Shown: positions 10,059-22,940 of the stretch, piece by piece
How positions within the stretch are numbered: the stretch's first letter is position 1
Layout: every line of letters starts with the position of its first letter
Assembly: GCA_001584585.1 (NCBI GenBank)
Contig: LSYV01000011.1
Span: 292,793-356,792, forward strand
DNA length: 64,000 bases
Direction: 5' to 3'
From: Gonium pectorale
Lineage: Eukaryota > Chlorophyta > Chlorophyceae > Chlamydomonadales > Volvocaceae
Translations under genes and position numbers: made by a program
Notes under the pieces: generated by a model
Told to the model about the DNA's origin: nothing
What the model saw: only the letters and a program-made list of their open reading frames with translations
Databases searched by the model: none

Positions 10059-13000
10059 CTAGGGCACGGCGTTGCCTCCTCCTGCCGTATCCCCTGAAAC
10101 CGCGGCCGCTCGGGAGCGCCGACGCCGCCGCGCGGGCGGCTGCGCCTCCGCTCCGTCCTGTCCCTCGGCATGCTGCGCCGCGGCACTCTCATACCCGCCG
10201 AGAGCCGCAGATGTATACATTGGCGGCGGTGGCGGCGGTGGCGGCGGCGGCGGCAGGGGCTGCGACGCCGTCGTCGCCAGTGGCGGTGGCGCCATCGTCC
10301 CGGGCAGCACCGCGGGCAGCTGCGGGCGGGTCAGCTTCTTCCGGGTCTTGTCGTGCACTGAGCGCATCGGGAAGCCGGCACGCTGCATGTCCGCGATGAG
10401 GTCCGCCTCAACGTTGCGGGCGCCGCTAGCCCCGCCGCCCTCGCAGGACGGCACCCGGCAGTAGACCGCCTCCAGGCTGGTAACCCGGCGCGTGCCTGTG
10501 GCGGCGCGGCGAGGGGCAAGGGCGAAGAGAGCGAGAAGCAGTGTGGAGGACCGCAGGGATGTGCTTGCGGATGGCAGCCCCGGGGACCAGAATTAAGAAA
10601 ACGTGCTGCAAAAACAACGGCCCTGCATGTGGCCGCAACCCTCCCCTTCGGGCACGTCGCCGCCCCCGGGCAACCCCGTCTCTCCACCAGCAATCGTGAG
10701 CCCATAGTCCCGATGCGGCATCACCCCGCCCTGCCCCGCCCCGTCGGCGCCCGAACACGTACCCTCCATCAGCAGCAGCCCGGCCTCCTTGCGCTCGAGC
10801 GTCTCCCTCTTCCGGTGCTCCGCCAGGCGCCTGCAGATGTCCTCTGTCTGGCCCACGTAGAAGCGCCCGTCCCACCAGCTGGAGTGCATGGTAGGGCAAG
10901 GAGGGCCGGCGATTTGCGGTTCACGCGGAGGAACCGACCGAGGTGGAGGACCGAGACTACTAGCACACAGAAAACTTAAAAAGATGAAGGCGGAACCAGC
11001 GTAGCCAATTATGTAGCTCCAGCTACCAATAGACCCGCAGCCCTCTGGCTTGCAGCCGAGGTGCCGGAGGCAGTGCCTCACCGGATGACGTACACGACCG
11101 CCTCCCCGACGTGGCCTTGCGGAGGAATCCAGCCAGCCCCGATCCAGTGCAGCTTCCCTGGAGGGCGGCGCAACGAGCGAGGCAGAGCTTTAGATGGAGG
11201 CGCAGCACGGATGCTGAAAGGGAATGACGCCGATCAAGGGCCAAAACGCGCAGCAATGCGCGAGATAGCAGAAGATGGTGCGCAACCAGAGGGATGGCAA
11301 TTACAGGCTGCAGCACTGTCACGGCAGCTTTGCACGCCTTGACGTCAATGGTGTGCGGCTGAAGGCTCTGCGCCGCCTGAGCTCGCTCACCCTTCTCGGG
11401 GTCGGGCACCGCGCCTCCCTCCGCCTGCGATATCAGCTGCCGCACTTGATCGCGCAGCAGTCCGCCCGCGTGCGCCAGCGTCTGAAGGGGGAGGGCGAGT
11501 CGGAAGGGGAGGGCGAGTCGCACAGTTTTATGGCGGTGGCACTGCAGAGGTCACCACGCGCAGGTATGCGACACGCGCCTGGGCGACTTGGGCGCTCCTC
11601 CGTTTCGGCTAGCTTCGCACCATTGCACTGGTGCATGTCCCCCTCCCTCCCATGCCGCCGCAGCGCTCACCAAGGTCTCCTCGCTGCTTGCGGCAGGGGC
11701 GACAGACGCAAGGGTGGCAGGAGCTGCTGGGCCGTCAGCTACCTTCGCGTCCGACCCCGAACCGAACGCGGACTCCGCTGCTTCCCCTCCTTCCGCCCCA
11801 GGTTCGACCGCCTCCTCATCCGCCCACGGTGTCGGCTCCCCCCAGGCAGCCGCGGCTGAGTCGATCCAGTCGCTTGGGGCCCCGCCAGGCACACCGCCCG
11901 GCGCGTCAGCGGGCAAAGCGTACATGCTGTTTGCGCCGGCCCACTCCGCCGCCTCCTCAGCAAGAGCCGCGCTCAGCCGCGGCTCCGCCATCGGCGCAGC
12001 CGCCGTCGGCACTGCGGTTGTGCTCGCGCTGCCGTCCGCCGCGCCCGCGGCTCCGCCGCCCGGCACGACAGCCATGCCCGGTGGCCCGGTGCCGTAGGCT
12101 CCTTCCCGCGCCGCGCGCATCATGTCTCCGAGGCGCGCCTCGTACGCGGCGGCCGCCGCCAGCAGGTGACGAGGCATGCCGCAGTCCGCCGCCACCTGGA
12201 GCGCCAGGCTCATGAGGCACACGCGGCCGGGCAGCACGCGGCGGGTGGGGCGCAGCGGCACCAGGCTGGAGGGCAAGCCTGCGGGAAAGGGAGCGGGCGG
12301 AGGGGAAGCGAAGAAGGGAAACGGTAATTTGAACCGAGACGGCAAGCAGACACTCCGGAAGGTCGAGAGCACGGATGGGAAGCCCACTGGGCGGCGCCGC
12401 AGGGTAGGCACTCCGCTCACGGCTTTCAGGGGACTGGGGCCGAAGGATTCTCTTGACCAGCACCCAGCGCACCCAGATGGCTGCCGTTTCTGCCGCACCT
12501 GGCTGCCCGCTCCCCTGCCCCGGCTGCGGCTGACGCGCCACCTCCATGGCCCAGTACTCGACGCGGCCCGCCTCCGCCTGCGGCCGCAGCAGCCACACCA
12601 GGTCGTGCAGGTGAGTCGCGAAGACGCCGCCCGCGCCCGCCGCCAGCAGCTCGATCAGCACCGCGCCCGCCAGCGCGCTACCCGCCACCACCTCCGTGCC
12701 CTTGCCCAGCTCGTCGAGCAGCACCAGGCAGCCGCCGCCCGTGGCGCGGGCCGTCTCCAGCGTGTTGCTGCAGGCAGGTGTGGCGGAGGAAGGGGACAGG
12801 ACTGGGTGATGCAAGGTGGGTCAAGTCTAAGAGACCGATCAAGTGTTGGACGAGCCACACAACCCCGTTCCTCTCGTCGCTGCCGCTCTACTCCCAGACG
12901 CATCAATACCTGGCTGCGCGCCCTCCGGCCCCGCACACACTTACGCCGTGTCCTCCATCTCCACCGCGAAGGCGCTCTTGCCCTCCAGCGGCGAGTCGCC

Positions 13001-16000
13001 GCTGAAGTTACGCAGCGACACGTGGCGCAGCCAGCTGGAGCGGAGAGGCAGCGCAGCGGGGGCGGCCGAGAAGGCTGCAGCGGCGGAGGACGGGGCAGCC
13101 CCCGGCGGCGGCACGGGCGGCGGCGCGGGAGCCATCGCGTCCATGTCCGCGATGCTGGGCCCCGGCTCCCCAGGAGGGAGCGACTGCGTGGCGCCGCGGT
13201 CGGCGGGCACCGACAGGCCGCACGTGGACAGCAGCGCGGCAGCGGCAATGCTGCGCAGGACGGTAGACTTGCCTGGGACGCGGGACGTGGGGCGCGTGGC
13301 GCGGGAAGAACATGAGACGTTACTGCGCGATCTGCAAGGCTTGCTGCGTTGCGGCGTGTGGGCGACGCCGCTGCGGCGCTGGTGCCCCCGTGGCGGCCGG
13401 GTCCAGCCTCCAGGGCGCACACCGTTGGACACACTGTCCTCTTCCTCTCCCTCTCTACTCCGGCCCCGCCCGCGCACCCGCCATGTTGGGCCCCGTGAGC
13501 AACGCGATGCGCCCCGCCGCCAGCACCACGTCGTTGGCCACCGCCTCGCGCCGCTCCATCCAGTACGGCCACAGCCCGGGCAGCACCATGTTGACCGAGC
13601 GGCCCGCCTCGCCGCCCGGCGCGGACAGCGTGTGCGCGCCGGGCATCAGCGGCCTGGGCGGGCGAGGGCACATTGCGACGGGTCAAGAAGTCGCAGGCTT
13701 CAGGCTTCAGGCGCGCACGGTTCTAGCTCGCTCGGCACAGGCCCCGGTGCGCCCGCGCCCGGTGGACTCGATCGCCGAAGCGTGCAAGGTGGGGGAAAGG
13801 CAGTACTGCGTGAGCCCGCTGGCCCCTTGCGGTAACGTCTCGCGCTGCGCGTCGTCCAGGTGCGGGCGCTCACCAGTTCCAGCCCGCCTGCTTGGTCCGC
13901 GCCACGTGGCGGTCCAGCGCCGTTACGATTACGGACAGCTCGCTGGCGGCCAGCAGCGTGGGCAGGTACGGCGAGGAGAAGGCGGCGGCAGTGGGCGAGG
14001 AGGCGGAGGGCGTGCCCGTGTGAAGATGGCCGCACAGCTCCTTCAGTAGGCGGCGCGACTGCGCATTGACGGGGTGGCGGGCGGAGCGACACGTTGTGGG
14101 AACAGGCACGTCCATGGCGAGAGCCTAAACAACGGGAAATTGCCCGACCAGCCGACGGGCAAGGCTATGCAGCCCTCCGCCCGACGGCAGCCACATACAC
14201 CAGCGCCTTCCAACGCCTGCACGCCGCACGCAGCCCACATGCGCGCCTGCGTGCCTCCTGCCACCGCATACCTCTCGGTCGGCCTCCTCGACTGCCGCGC
14301 GGTAGACGGCCGTCGCCTCCTCCAGCCGGGCGGTGCTGTAGCGCTCGCCCTCCGTGGCGCGCTTGCGGTTCAGCGGGTGGATCAGCGTCACGCCCACCTG
14401 CCGGCGGACTGCCTCGACGGCGAGGCGCTGGTCGCTTGCCCGCATCTGAGCAGGCGGTGAGCAGGCGGAAGGGCAGGGTAATGGGGCACAACGGGAAGTC
14501 AGACGGGGCAGGCTATAACGGCAGGCCACGAGAGAGGGTGCAGAGTACGGGTAGCGTCTGTAGAGGATGGGTGGGTGGCTGATCTCTGCCGTACGAACAT
14601 GGCAACGCCTGACAGTGGCGGCGGGATGCGGGGGCCAGAGAACGGAAAACATTGACAAAGGCAGACAGAGGCCGCTCACCTTGCCCTTGCCGCCTGGCGC
14701 CAGCATCTTTGCCCACACCGCGTCGTCGTGCGGCGCGAGCTTAACCTCGGCATTCACCTTGTCCAGCGCGAACCCTAGCTCCAGCACAGCCTCCAGCATC
14801 AGGCGACGAGCCTCAGCGACCTGCGCAGGCCAGGGGGGCCGGGGCCACGGAGGCTGGTGCGTTAACTTGTTCGCTAGGGCTATGCTCCGGACCATTGCGG
14901 GCCTGCATGAACGGGGCTGGCTTGTCACGTGGACCATACGACAGCTTGCGCCTGGTGCGCCGCACATCCCTGGACGGCTCGGCTCACCTTGTCCGCCGCC
15001 GCCTGCATGCGGTCCTCGCGCACCGCCACCCGCCAGCTCTCCAGCCGCTTCACCAACCGCTCGCCCTCAATAAGCGCGCGCCGCTGCAGCGGCAGGAGCG
15101 ATTGCAGGCCGGCGGGGCACAGCGCCACCAGCTGCGACTCGGGCACCCATCCGCCTGGCGGCGAAGCGCCGCCGACTGTCGCCCGCAGCGAGCTGCCTGC
15201 TTCCTCTTCATCCGAGCCGGCTGCGTCATCGGCCTCCATGCTGTGCGGGGTGGCGAGAGGAGGACAGCAGTCAGGGCAACTGCAATTAAGAGGTAACTGG
15301 CAATACGGACTGAACAGCGGCAGTTGCCACAAGCCGCGGCTCAACGAGCACTTGCAAGCTAGCGCACGGCACCAGAGCCCTAGCCGCCTAGCGGCATGCA
15401 AGACCTGGCAGCGTCAAGACTCGACGGCCTCACTTATGGCGCCCCATAGCCCCCACAGCGTGCATGCATCCGCCTGCATGAACGCACGACCGCTGCACAT
15501 CCTCTCACAACACGATCGCTCGGGAGCCCGCCACCCCGCAGCGGCTCGCTCACCTGTCCAGCTCCAACGGCGCCCTGCCCGGGTACAGCAGCTCCGCCAC
15601 CCCGCGGCGCGCCTCCAGCTCGGGAATGACTCCCCCGATGGCCTTGGCGGCGTCGGCGCACTGGTCCGCCAGCACCCCGGGAGGCATCTGCGCACGGACC
15701 CGTCTTAGCGGCTTGGTCGCCTTCCACGCACACAGCAGACATTCGCTCTACACGCCTGTGGCCAGCCTTTGGAATGATACATATACACGCATCACACTGC
15801 TCCGTCTTGGCAGCTAGCTAGCTTGGCTCTCCACCCCCCGCGCGTCTTGCCGTACCTGGCCCCAGGCGACGCCCGCGTGCTTGGCCAGCGACCACTGAAG
15901 CACGCCCATGAGCGACAGCAGCATGGTCGCGGCGGAGGGGCCGGGCAGCAGCAGCAGCTGCACGCAGCGGTCCAGCATCGCTGCGAGGCGGTGGAAGACG

Positions 16001-19000
16001 AGCGACAGGTGGACCAAAGGTTGACGCGTGTGAAAACCACTACGAGCGAGCCACGCTTTCAGATGGGCTGAACGTCCGCCGGTTGACGATGTGCGTCTAT
16101 CCGCGTGGCCATACATGCGACATGCCCCGCGCCACCCCAGCCCCAGTCGCCAAGCCCGTCGCCCCTCTCCTCGTCCCCTCATCCCTCCGACTGCGCCCCT
16201 ACCGTACCCCTTTCCCATCCCTGCGCCTCCTCGCGCTTACCCTTGATGTCCCGCAGCGTGTTGTGCCCCGCAACCCCGCTCGACAGAAGCGCCGCCATGC
16301 GAGAGCCCACCACGCTGGTCACCAGCGGCGGCAGCGGCGGCGCCTCGGCGCCCGGCTCAGCCAGCACGGCGCAGGCGGTGCGGATGTCCTCCGCCACGGT
16401 GGGCGGCGGCGGCAGCAGCAGCACGCGCCGCATCCACGACCGCACCGGCGACGGGGAGCTGGGCGGCAGCACGGCGGACAGCAGCGACGGCACGCCGCGC
16501 GCATCGCCCATGCCCAGTTGCGTGATGGTGGAGAGGGAGGGCGGCTTGGGGTTGTCGCCCTCGTGCGGCGGCGTCACCACCTGTTGGGACAGGGGAGGGA
16601 AAGGGAGGCATGGACGCAACTCCAGATGGACCTTCTGGGGAGGTTGTTGACGAAGGCTGCCGGTCTGCTGTGGAGCAGGTGGGGGCTTCCTCGGGACAAT
16701 GGGCGGCCTGCAGTCCGCAACGACAAGCGAGGCCGTAGCTCCCTCAGACAGGCTCCTGGTGTCCTTGCGGGCTGCGCCCTGCCTCAGGCTGTGCCCCAAC
16801 CTCTTCCCGGTCTCCTATTTCGTCCCCCGCACGCCCTCACCTCCATGACCTCAGCCACGCGCAGCTCCAGCCCCAGCTGCCGAGCCACCACCCGCTTGAA
16901 GCCCAGCACGTCGGGCCCCGCGGCGCCGCCGCCCCGAGCGGCGCCAGGCCGCGCAGAGCCGGTCCCCACATCGCCGAACTCCTCAATTTCGCAGTCTAGC
17001 AGCGCCGACAGCGTGCGGGCCGTCCGGAACGTCTGGGAGTTGCAGCGGCAGAGAGTGCGTTGTATCGGAGGTCAGCGCGTGACAGCAGCTGTGCGTTGCG
17101 AAAAACCTTTGCCTCGCCACAGGTACCTCGGCTGTGCCGCTGCCGACATCCGCTGCCACCTCCTCCCTTCCCTTTCCTCCGTAGCTGCTCGTGCTATCCA
17201 CCGACCCACACCTACCACCGTGTCCGCACCTGCCCCTGCTGCGTGGATCGCTCCCGCACGCTCCTGTGCAGCCACAGCGGCGGCGCCACGCCTGTGGCGT
17301 TCAGCTCCGCCAGCAGCGCCTCCTCGCCCAGCTGGCTGGACAGCTGCACCGCGCCGCGCGCCGGGCAGTAGCGGAGCAGGCGATACCCGCCGCTACCGGG
17401 GATGCTGATGCCTGGTCGGAAGCGCGCGCAGGGGGCCGGCGGCGGACACTGGCAGTCGGGCGCCAATCGATCTTTGTCGACGGGCATGGCATGCACAGCT
17501 GGTACACCGGGCAGCTTCATGTCACGGCCCAAACGGGTAGACCATCGTATCGGGCTACGGCCTCTCTCCTTCACCGGAGACAGACGTGTTGGAGTTTCCC
17601 ATGAACCCGGCAGCGGCAAACTGTTTTTCCGGCACCTTGCCCGCGATGGCCGTCTCGGGCGCAAACCAACTACAACCATCTGTCCGTGCCGCCCGCCCGC
17701 CAAGCGGCCCCACAACCAACCCGTAATCGGCCTCGGCAGCGGCGTGTCGTCCCCCTCGTACTCGTCCTCCACGTTGGCCACCAGGTAGTACGGCTGCGCG
17801 GCCGTCACCAGCGCCACCAGCTGTCGCTCCTTCATCTGGGAGCCCGCCTTGGGGCCTCGCCTGAAACCCACCTCCTCCACCATGGCCTGGGCGGAAAAGG
17901 GGCCGATGCGCGCAGGGGCGGCCGAGTGCAGGCAGGTTTCAACTGGAAGCGCACGAGCGCGGCATGCCCGACATTGCAGCCACGCGACTGGAGCAGTTGC
18001 TGAGGCAGGCAGTAAGGGAGCGCCACGGGAGCCCGCTGCATGGCCGGCAGTCAGACTCATCGCGCGCATGCACACATTCAGGTTCCCAGCAAACTCAAAC
18101 CCCGGCTATCCTTTTGCAGTGCTGCTGCGGTTAACCATTCGTCACATTTTCTCTACCTTGCTCCTCCCTCCCTTTTCCCTCCTGTTACGGACTCACCACC
18201 GTGAACCCCGCCTCAATCAGCCGGTTGAGCTGCCTGCGCAGGCTGTTCGCGCCCTGGGGGAACCCTGCCCTTGCGACGCCGCTCTGCGGGGACATGGGGT
18301 TGGTGCCGCAGTGCTGACACAAGACCAGCGCATCGAAGCCGACAGTCTCGTAAAAGTCGCCGACCTGTGAAGGGGCGGACGGGCGGGGCGGAATGCAGGG
18401 CGGGCGGTTTCGGCTGGGCAGGTCTGACAGCACGGAATGGAATGATGCTCACAGATGAGAACAGAATTGTGGACGCCCAAAGAGAAACTTTGGGCGAGCG
18501 TTGGAAGGAGAGGGCGATAGCCCCCCAGCCCAAGCGAGTCAGTGCCTTCGGGCTTGACCCTGCCATGTGACACCATGAGCTGCGGTGCTGAAGGTGAGCG
18601 GGGAGTGTCCCCCCGGGCCTGAAATGCAAACGACGTGGACAATGCGCCGCGACCAGCTGTACGCTTTGTTATACAGGAGAGGGGGTCCTTGGCCTTGGTT
18701 CCGCGTGCAAGGAACCGCCCCACCCTGCTTTCGCGCTTCTCACCCTCACGAGCACAATCGCCGTGGGGTGACGCTTCTTGGCTGCCAGGAACTCGTTGTA
18801 GCATGACACGCTGCCGGCCGCGCGCGCCTTGGTTAGGCCCAGCGGATGATCCCAGTCCAGTAGGCCCAGCAACCCGCTCAGTCCGGGCCTGGAGGCACGG
18901 AGGATGACCGGGGGGGCAGCAGACACAGGATGAAGGGGCCCTGGCCGGGTGCAACGATGGAAAGCTGCAACATGTGGAAGCAGCTGCGCGAAGCCAAACC

Positions 19001-19489
19001 TCCCCTGCCTAAAACGCATCAAAGCATCAACCTGGCATGGCATGCCATCCCGCTCCTTGCCCCACCCCACCCGACCCGACCCCACTTGTCCACGGCTGTC
19101 ATAGCCTTCCGCCAGTAGGCAGCCGCCTCCGGAGTGATGACCGCCTCCGACGCGGTGGGGGATCTGGGCGACGTGGCGCCCCAACCGCGGTACACGCCCG
19201 CTGCTGCAACGTCGCGCTTGCGCCATGACGGCACAGCGGCGGCGCCGGTGGCGTCTTCGCACATTCGGAGCGAGCGCCCCGTACGTATTAGGCGTTGGCC
19301 GCAAATGACGCTGCAGCTTGAGGCCGAGAACGCGTGCGGCGCACAGGTGCTTCTACCGCGCAGCACAAAGCTGAATTCCAGCCCGAACGTTACTGGGCGG
19401 AGTGCCGTCCCCCCATGGCCGAGGCCCATCCTTGGCACAGGAGCTCCCGTAGCAGTGCTGCCTGTGGCGAATGCAACACGCGGGGGCAT
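10059..19489 (-). CDS. MSH1: MSH1: MutS homologue fused to a GIY-YIG nuclease domain
   Basis: Plant-type MutS that guards organelle genomes against mismatch and illegitimate recombination. There are 21 exons (high to low): 19489-19086, 18888-18744, 18364-18197, 17886-17721, 17411-17230, 17032-16841, 16580-16241, 15980-15856, 15687-15554, 15240-14988, 14820-14680, 14445-14272, 14058-13874, 13653-13478, 13272-12945, 12767-12499, 12278-11671, 11481-11391, 11157-11082, 10878-10763, 10495-10059. All phases close, giving about 1569 aa. Landmarks in order: an Arg/Ser/Ala-rich probable transit peptide; WDHPLGLTK; mismatch-binding VGDFYETVGFDAL; core and lever helices; Walker A TGPNMAGKST (split by an intron); LEGKSAFAVEME; Walker B LLDELGKGTEV; ATHLHDL; a long acidic low-complexity insert; then GIY-YIG pieces VVYVIR and FYVGQTEDICRRLAEHR. 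The tail is Pro-rich. The MutS plus GIY-YIG order is diagnostic for MSH1. The start at 19489 is the first ATG of the exon and is not proven. Confidence 0.93.
10222..10254 (+). repeat. GGCGGT/GGC microsatellite in the last MSH1 exon
   Basis: A run of GGC and GGT triplets on the plus strand encodes a stretch of about 11-12 prolines in MSH1 after its GIY-YIG domain. It is a likely length-variable site. Confidence 0.8.
11486..11522 (+). repeat. Two 18-base tandem copies in an MSH1 intron
   Basis: GGGGAGGGCGAGTCG is repeated with an 18-base period just before the 3' splice site of exon 18 (minus strand). On the gene's strand it is the C/T-rich tract preceding the acceptor, so it may act as a doubled polypyrimidine tract. 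Confidence 0.7.
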
Positions 19490-21640
19490 AAAGGCCTAGC
19501 GGCAATAGCAGAGTGCAGCCATGCGCGTATCGCGGCAACGCTTACTCGGCTGATGCAGCGGCCAAGCGCGCAAGCCGCGCAAGCCGGCGCTGGCTGCCAG
19601 CGACGGCTCCGGCCGGAGGGGTAACGAGGGCAACAGGCTTGGACGCGGCTGTGCTGATGTCCAGCGCGCCGCAGCCCGAGGGGTCGTCATGATGGCCTCG
19701 CTCCGGGACGCGCCAAGCAGGCTCCTCCTGGGAAGCCCATTTATCTTACTACCTGCTGCCACTCTGGAGGTCCCCTGTCGACTGGCGCTTGACATCAGCA
19801 GGCCGATGGCAGCGCCGAGAGGCAGCATGCAACGAGACGGCCCACTAGCTTGAGATCAGAGCGCCGACATTAGAACTTTACATGTCTGAGCAACTGTGTC
19901 AGGAGCGGTGCGCTCCGGCAAACCAAACGCGGAACCGCTGGGCTTCCGAGACAGTCAACAATGGAGTAATACCTTAATCCACTTCAGCAATGCAAGATAG
20001 AGTTGCTTAAGCCCCGCGCTTATCCTATCCACGCTGGGGTGAAAGGCCCGCGCATTTGGGTGACAGCCGTGCGGCCCTGCCACGAGTATGCAATTTGCTC
20101 CATGCGCTCTGTAATTTTTATATTAGAATTTCAGCCATACGACATCGCAGCACAACCAAGGAGCAAGGACTGCCTACAAATTTATCGCCCGCAAGCCGTT
20201 GTCAGCTGGACGCTTCCCAATAGCACAAGTGGCACTTGGAATATTTTATAATCTTAAAACTACATGTAAGCTGCGCAGGCCAGTCGGAGACCCATGGACC
20301 CAGGCCCGACGGCAATCTCGACTTTTGGGAAATACCCGCTGTCTGCGGCATGCGAGATATGTGTGGTTTGAAAATGTACTCACTGCATTCAAACTGGTAG
20401 GCTTAGGTTTGGGCAGGCGTTCAGGCATGGATGTCCTGTCACGCCCCTTCGTGATCTTGCTGATCTTGCATCGCCCCTTTCCCACTTTAAACTGCATGGG
20501 CTCTCGCAGACTCGCGTCCGCATGATTCCGGTAGCATGTGTGCTCATTCCTGACTTTTCCGTTCCGGACTTTGGCATTTCCGCCAGGAGGTCTAGTCGTC
20601 GGCCTTCCAGTGCTTTAAAGCAGCCGCATTGCAAAGAGCAGGCATGTTATTGAACAATGCATACAAAAATGCAGAGAAGCGCAGGCCGTCTCCAAGGACA
20701 ACGGTGTAAGGAACAGGCGAGGCGTCGGTTGATTGGGCACTGTTTGCAGTGTGTGCGGAAGGGCATGTGCAGCCCTTGGTACAGGGAGACGGACAGGCGG
20801 GAATAACATGGGATTGATAGGCTGTATCTTTGCCCGGACTGGGACTGGTTCCCAACCGTCGCAACCGTCGCGAACTGGGCTAGGCCTCTCCCAGAACCCT
20901 GCGGCCCACGCACGCGCTTTGCAGTATTTCTGTTGTCCACGCCCCAAACTCAATGTGCGTGGCGGCCGCCGCGCTTGGACGTCAGAGATCGTAGGTTGGC
21001 ATAACGCTAACTGCCATCCTCCCCTCGTCGCCCTCCCTTGCGCATACCTTCCGAACACTGAAGTGGTGCAGGAAGCGCCTTGCGGTAAGACACGGCGCTC
21101 TACATCAATAGAGATCGCGGCGGTTGCTCGATGTTATCGAGACTCGAGGCGCGGCGCTCGGGGCACAGGGTACTGCGCCTGCAGCCCATAAATCAATAAG
21201 ATGTGCCCTTTGTGCTGCGCCCCATCATCGGAGATAGCACAGTCCAGGCAGGTGGCCAAGTGCCTCGAACGCACGCGCGCCACCGCGCAACCAAGCAATG
21301 CGTGCAGTCTGCTCCAGCCCAGCCACCATGACGGCGTTCTCTCGTCCCCGGGTGGAGTTTACACATCGGTCAATGCGCGATGGCCGAGATGGGCTTCCAG
21401 GTGTGGAGGATGGATTCTCGGCCAGTCGACTTCGGCTACCATAATGCAGAGGCAACTGTAGGGTGCGAAGTACCAGGGCATGTGTGCTCGTTGCGCACCG
21501 TCGCTTCAATTTGCTTACGTGCGGAATGAAGGCCGTGCAATTCGTCCGATGGGCCCCAAGCAAGGACTCGACTAGCGTGTCCCGTCGTTCTGCACCCGTG
21601 CGCGTGCATGTGAGTGTGGCATGCAGTGAAAGCCGTGCCC
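19490..21640. other. Divergent intergenic region
   Basis: Separates the 5' end of MSH1 (minus) from the first member of the tandem family (plus), so it should carry both promoters. The stretch around 19.9-20.7 kb is more AT-rich than its flanks. I found no further exon related to either neighbour, although a 5' exon of the plus-strand gene could hide here. Confidence 0.45.
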
Positions 21641-22940
21641 ATGCCTGCAGGAGCGCGTGCGGCTTGCAGCGCCGCCGCTGTCAGTCTTGCCACATGCGAC
21701 AGCCTTTCGGACGAGCAGGCGGCGAAGGCTCGTAGGCTCGGACAGTACAACCAAGAGAGCAGCCGGCTCAACATCAGCAAGACCAGCAGGGAGATATGGT
21801 ACGGCAAGAGCCGAGCCGGCTCGCTCGACGGCATCAAGCTGAAGCTGCAAATCCAGCGGGACGGCCAGACTCTAGGTCGGCTGTCAGCCGAGGGCGTCTG
21901 GGAGGTGCGTGTGTGGTACATGCTACTGGATGGATGCAGCGTGTCGTGGACCCTGGATACGGCATTACGAGTAGTCACACGTGTGTGCACGCAAGTCTTT
22001 ATTGTCACGGCCCTGAAGCCCGGCAGCCCCATACACAACCTTGCTTTGTGTATTCCACTCACACTAAATGTGCATGCTTACGGCAAGTAGCGCGCAGACA
22101 AATGAACATGTAACGGTGTGCTGCATGATGGCCCTGAACGGTTTGCCCCTAAAGCCAAGACTTTGCCCTCCACCCTCGCTCTCCCTTCTCGCCTGCCCTC
22201 CGCTACTTGCACTGGCCCGCACCCACGGGGCTCACCGTGTACGACAGAGCGTCATCGACGTCACGCTCGTGGACCGCGTCAGCAGAAGCGGCACCCGGCA
22301 CGTGGAGCTCGCCGGTGTGCCGCTGGAGCTCCGACGGCAGATCAAGGGCTGCTTCATCCTCGGCTACACGGGGCACCCGGCGAAAGTGGTGACGCTCGTC
22401 GCCTCCACTGTCCCCAAGGCAAAACTGCGCCCAGAGGACCTGCAGCCGGAGGCACCTGCCCCGCCGGACTCCGGCGTCGCCGCCGTTGCCGCCGCCGAGG
22501 CCGCCAGCCTCATGACGGCACTGACCCTGCCAACGGACATGACCTCGGCGGATGAGTCGCTGCTGCGCCACCTCTCCAACGACCTGACGGCCGCGGCGGC
22601 CGCCGCCGCCGCGGCCATGTCCGTAGCTGCGGCTTCCTTTGACGCCACCGCCACCGCCGGGGAGTCCGCAGACGCCCCAAGCGCCGTGTCCAGCAGCGGT
22701 GGAGCTAGCGCCGACACCCATGCCTTCGGCAACCAGACTTGCGACGCCACAATGCTCCGCCTGGTGGCGCTGGAGGTGCTTAGCGCGCTCACGCTCCTGG
22801 CGGTAAGCGAGCTGGTGGCGGCTCCCCGGGAGTCCGACGCCGCCGGCAACGTCGACTCGCAATGCCAGCTGGCGGTGTTGGCGAGGTGCTTCCGGCACCT
22901 TTTGACGAGCCTCCAAGCACTCGTGTCAATCAAGCAGTGA
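21641..22940 (+). CDS. Unrecognised tandem family, member 1
   Basis: Two-exon gene: 21641-21904 and 22248-22940 (stop), about 318 aa. Exon 1 ends with SLDGIKLKLQIQRDGQTLG, matching SLNGRFMKLRVKLDGRVLT of member 3. Exon 2 starts with RSGTRHVELAGVPLELRRQI followed by LGYTGHPAKVVTLVAS, the part conserved in all three. A linker rich in Ala/Ser follows (an eight-Ala run near 22600), then a helical tail with LAVLARCFRHLLTSLQAL. The intron interrupts the module at the same point in every member. I do not recognise the family. The folded part resembles the B3-like modules of the SET genes at the left of the window, so a DNA-binding role is possible but unproven. The start ATG at 21641 is the best of several; an upstream exon may exist. 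Confidence 0.6.

Noticed and set aside
12176..13315. Long plus-strand open frames opposite MSH1 (12176-13315 and 12843-13835)
   Set aside because: They overlap the ATPase exons of MSH1, whose Walker motifs and splice phases fit on the minus strand. The plus-strand products are Arg/Pro/Ala-rich shadows.
16083..17408. 441-residue plus-strand open frame opposite MSH1
   Set aside because: Crosses several MSH1 exons and introns and has a shadow-like composition with no domain.
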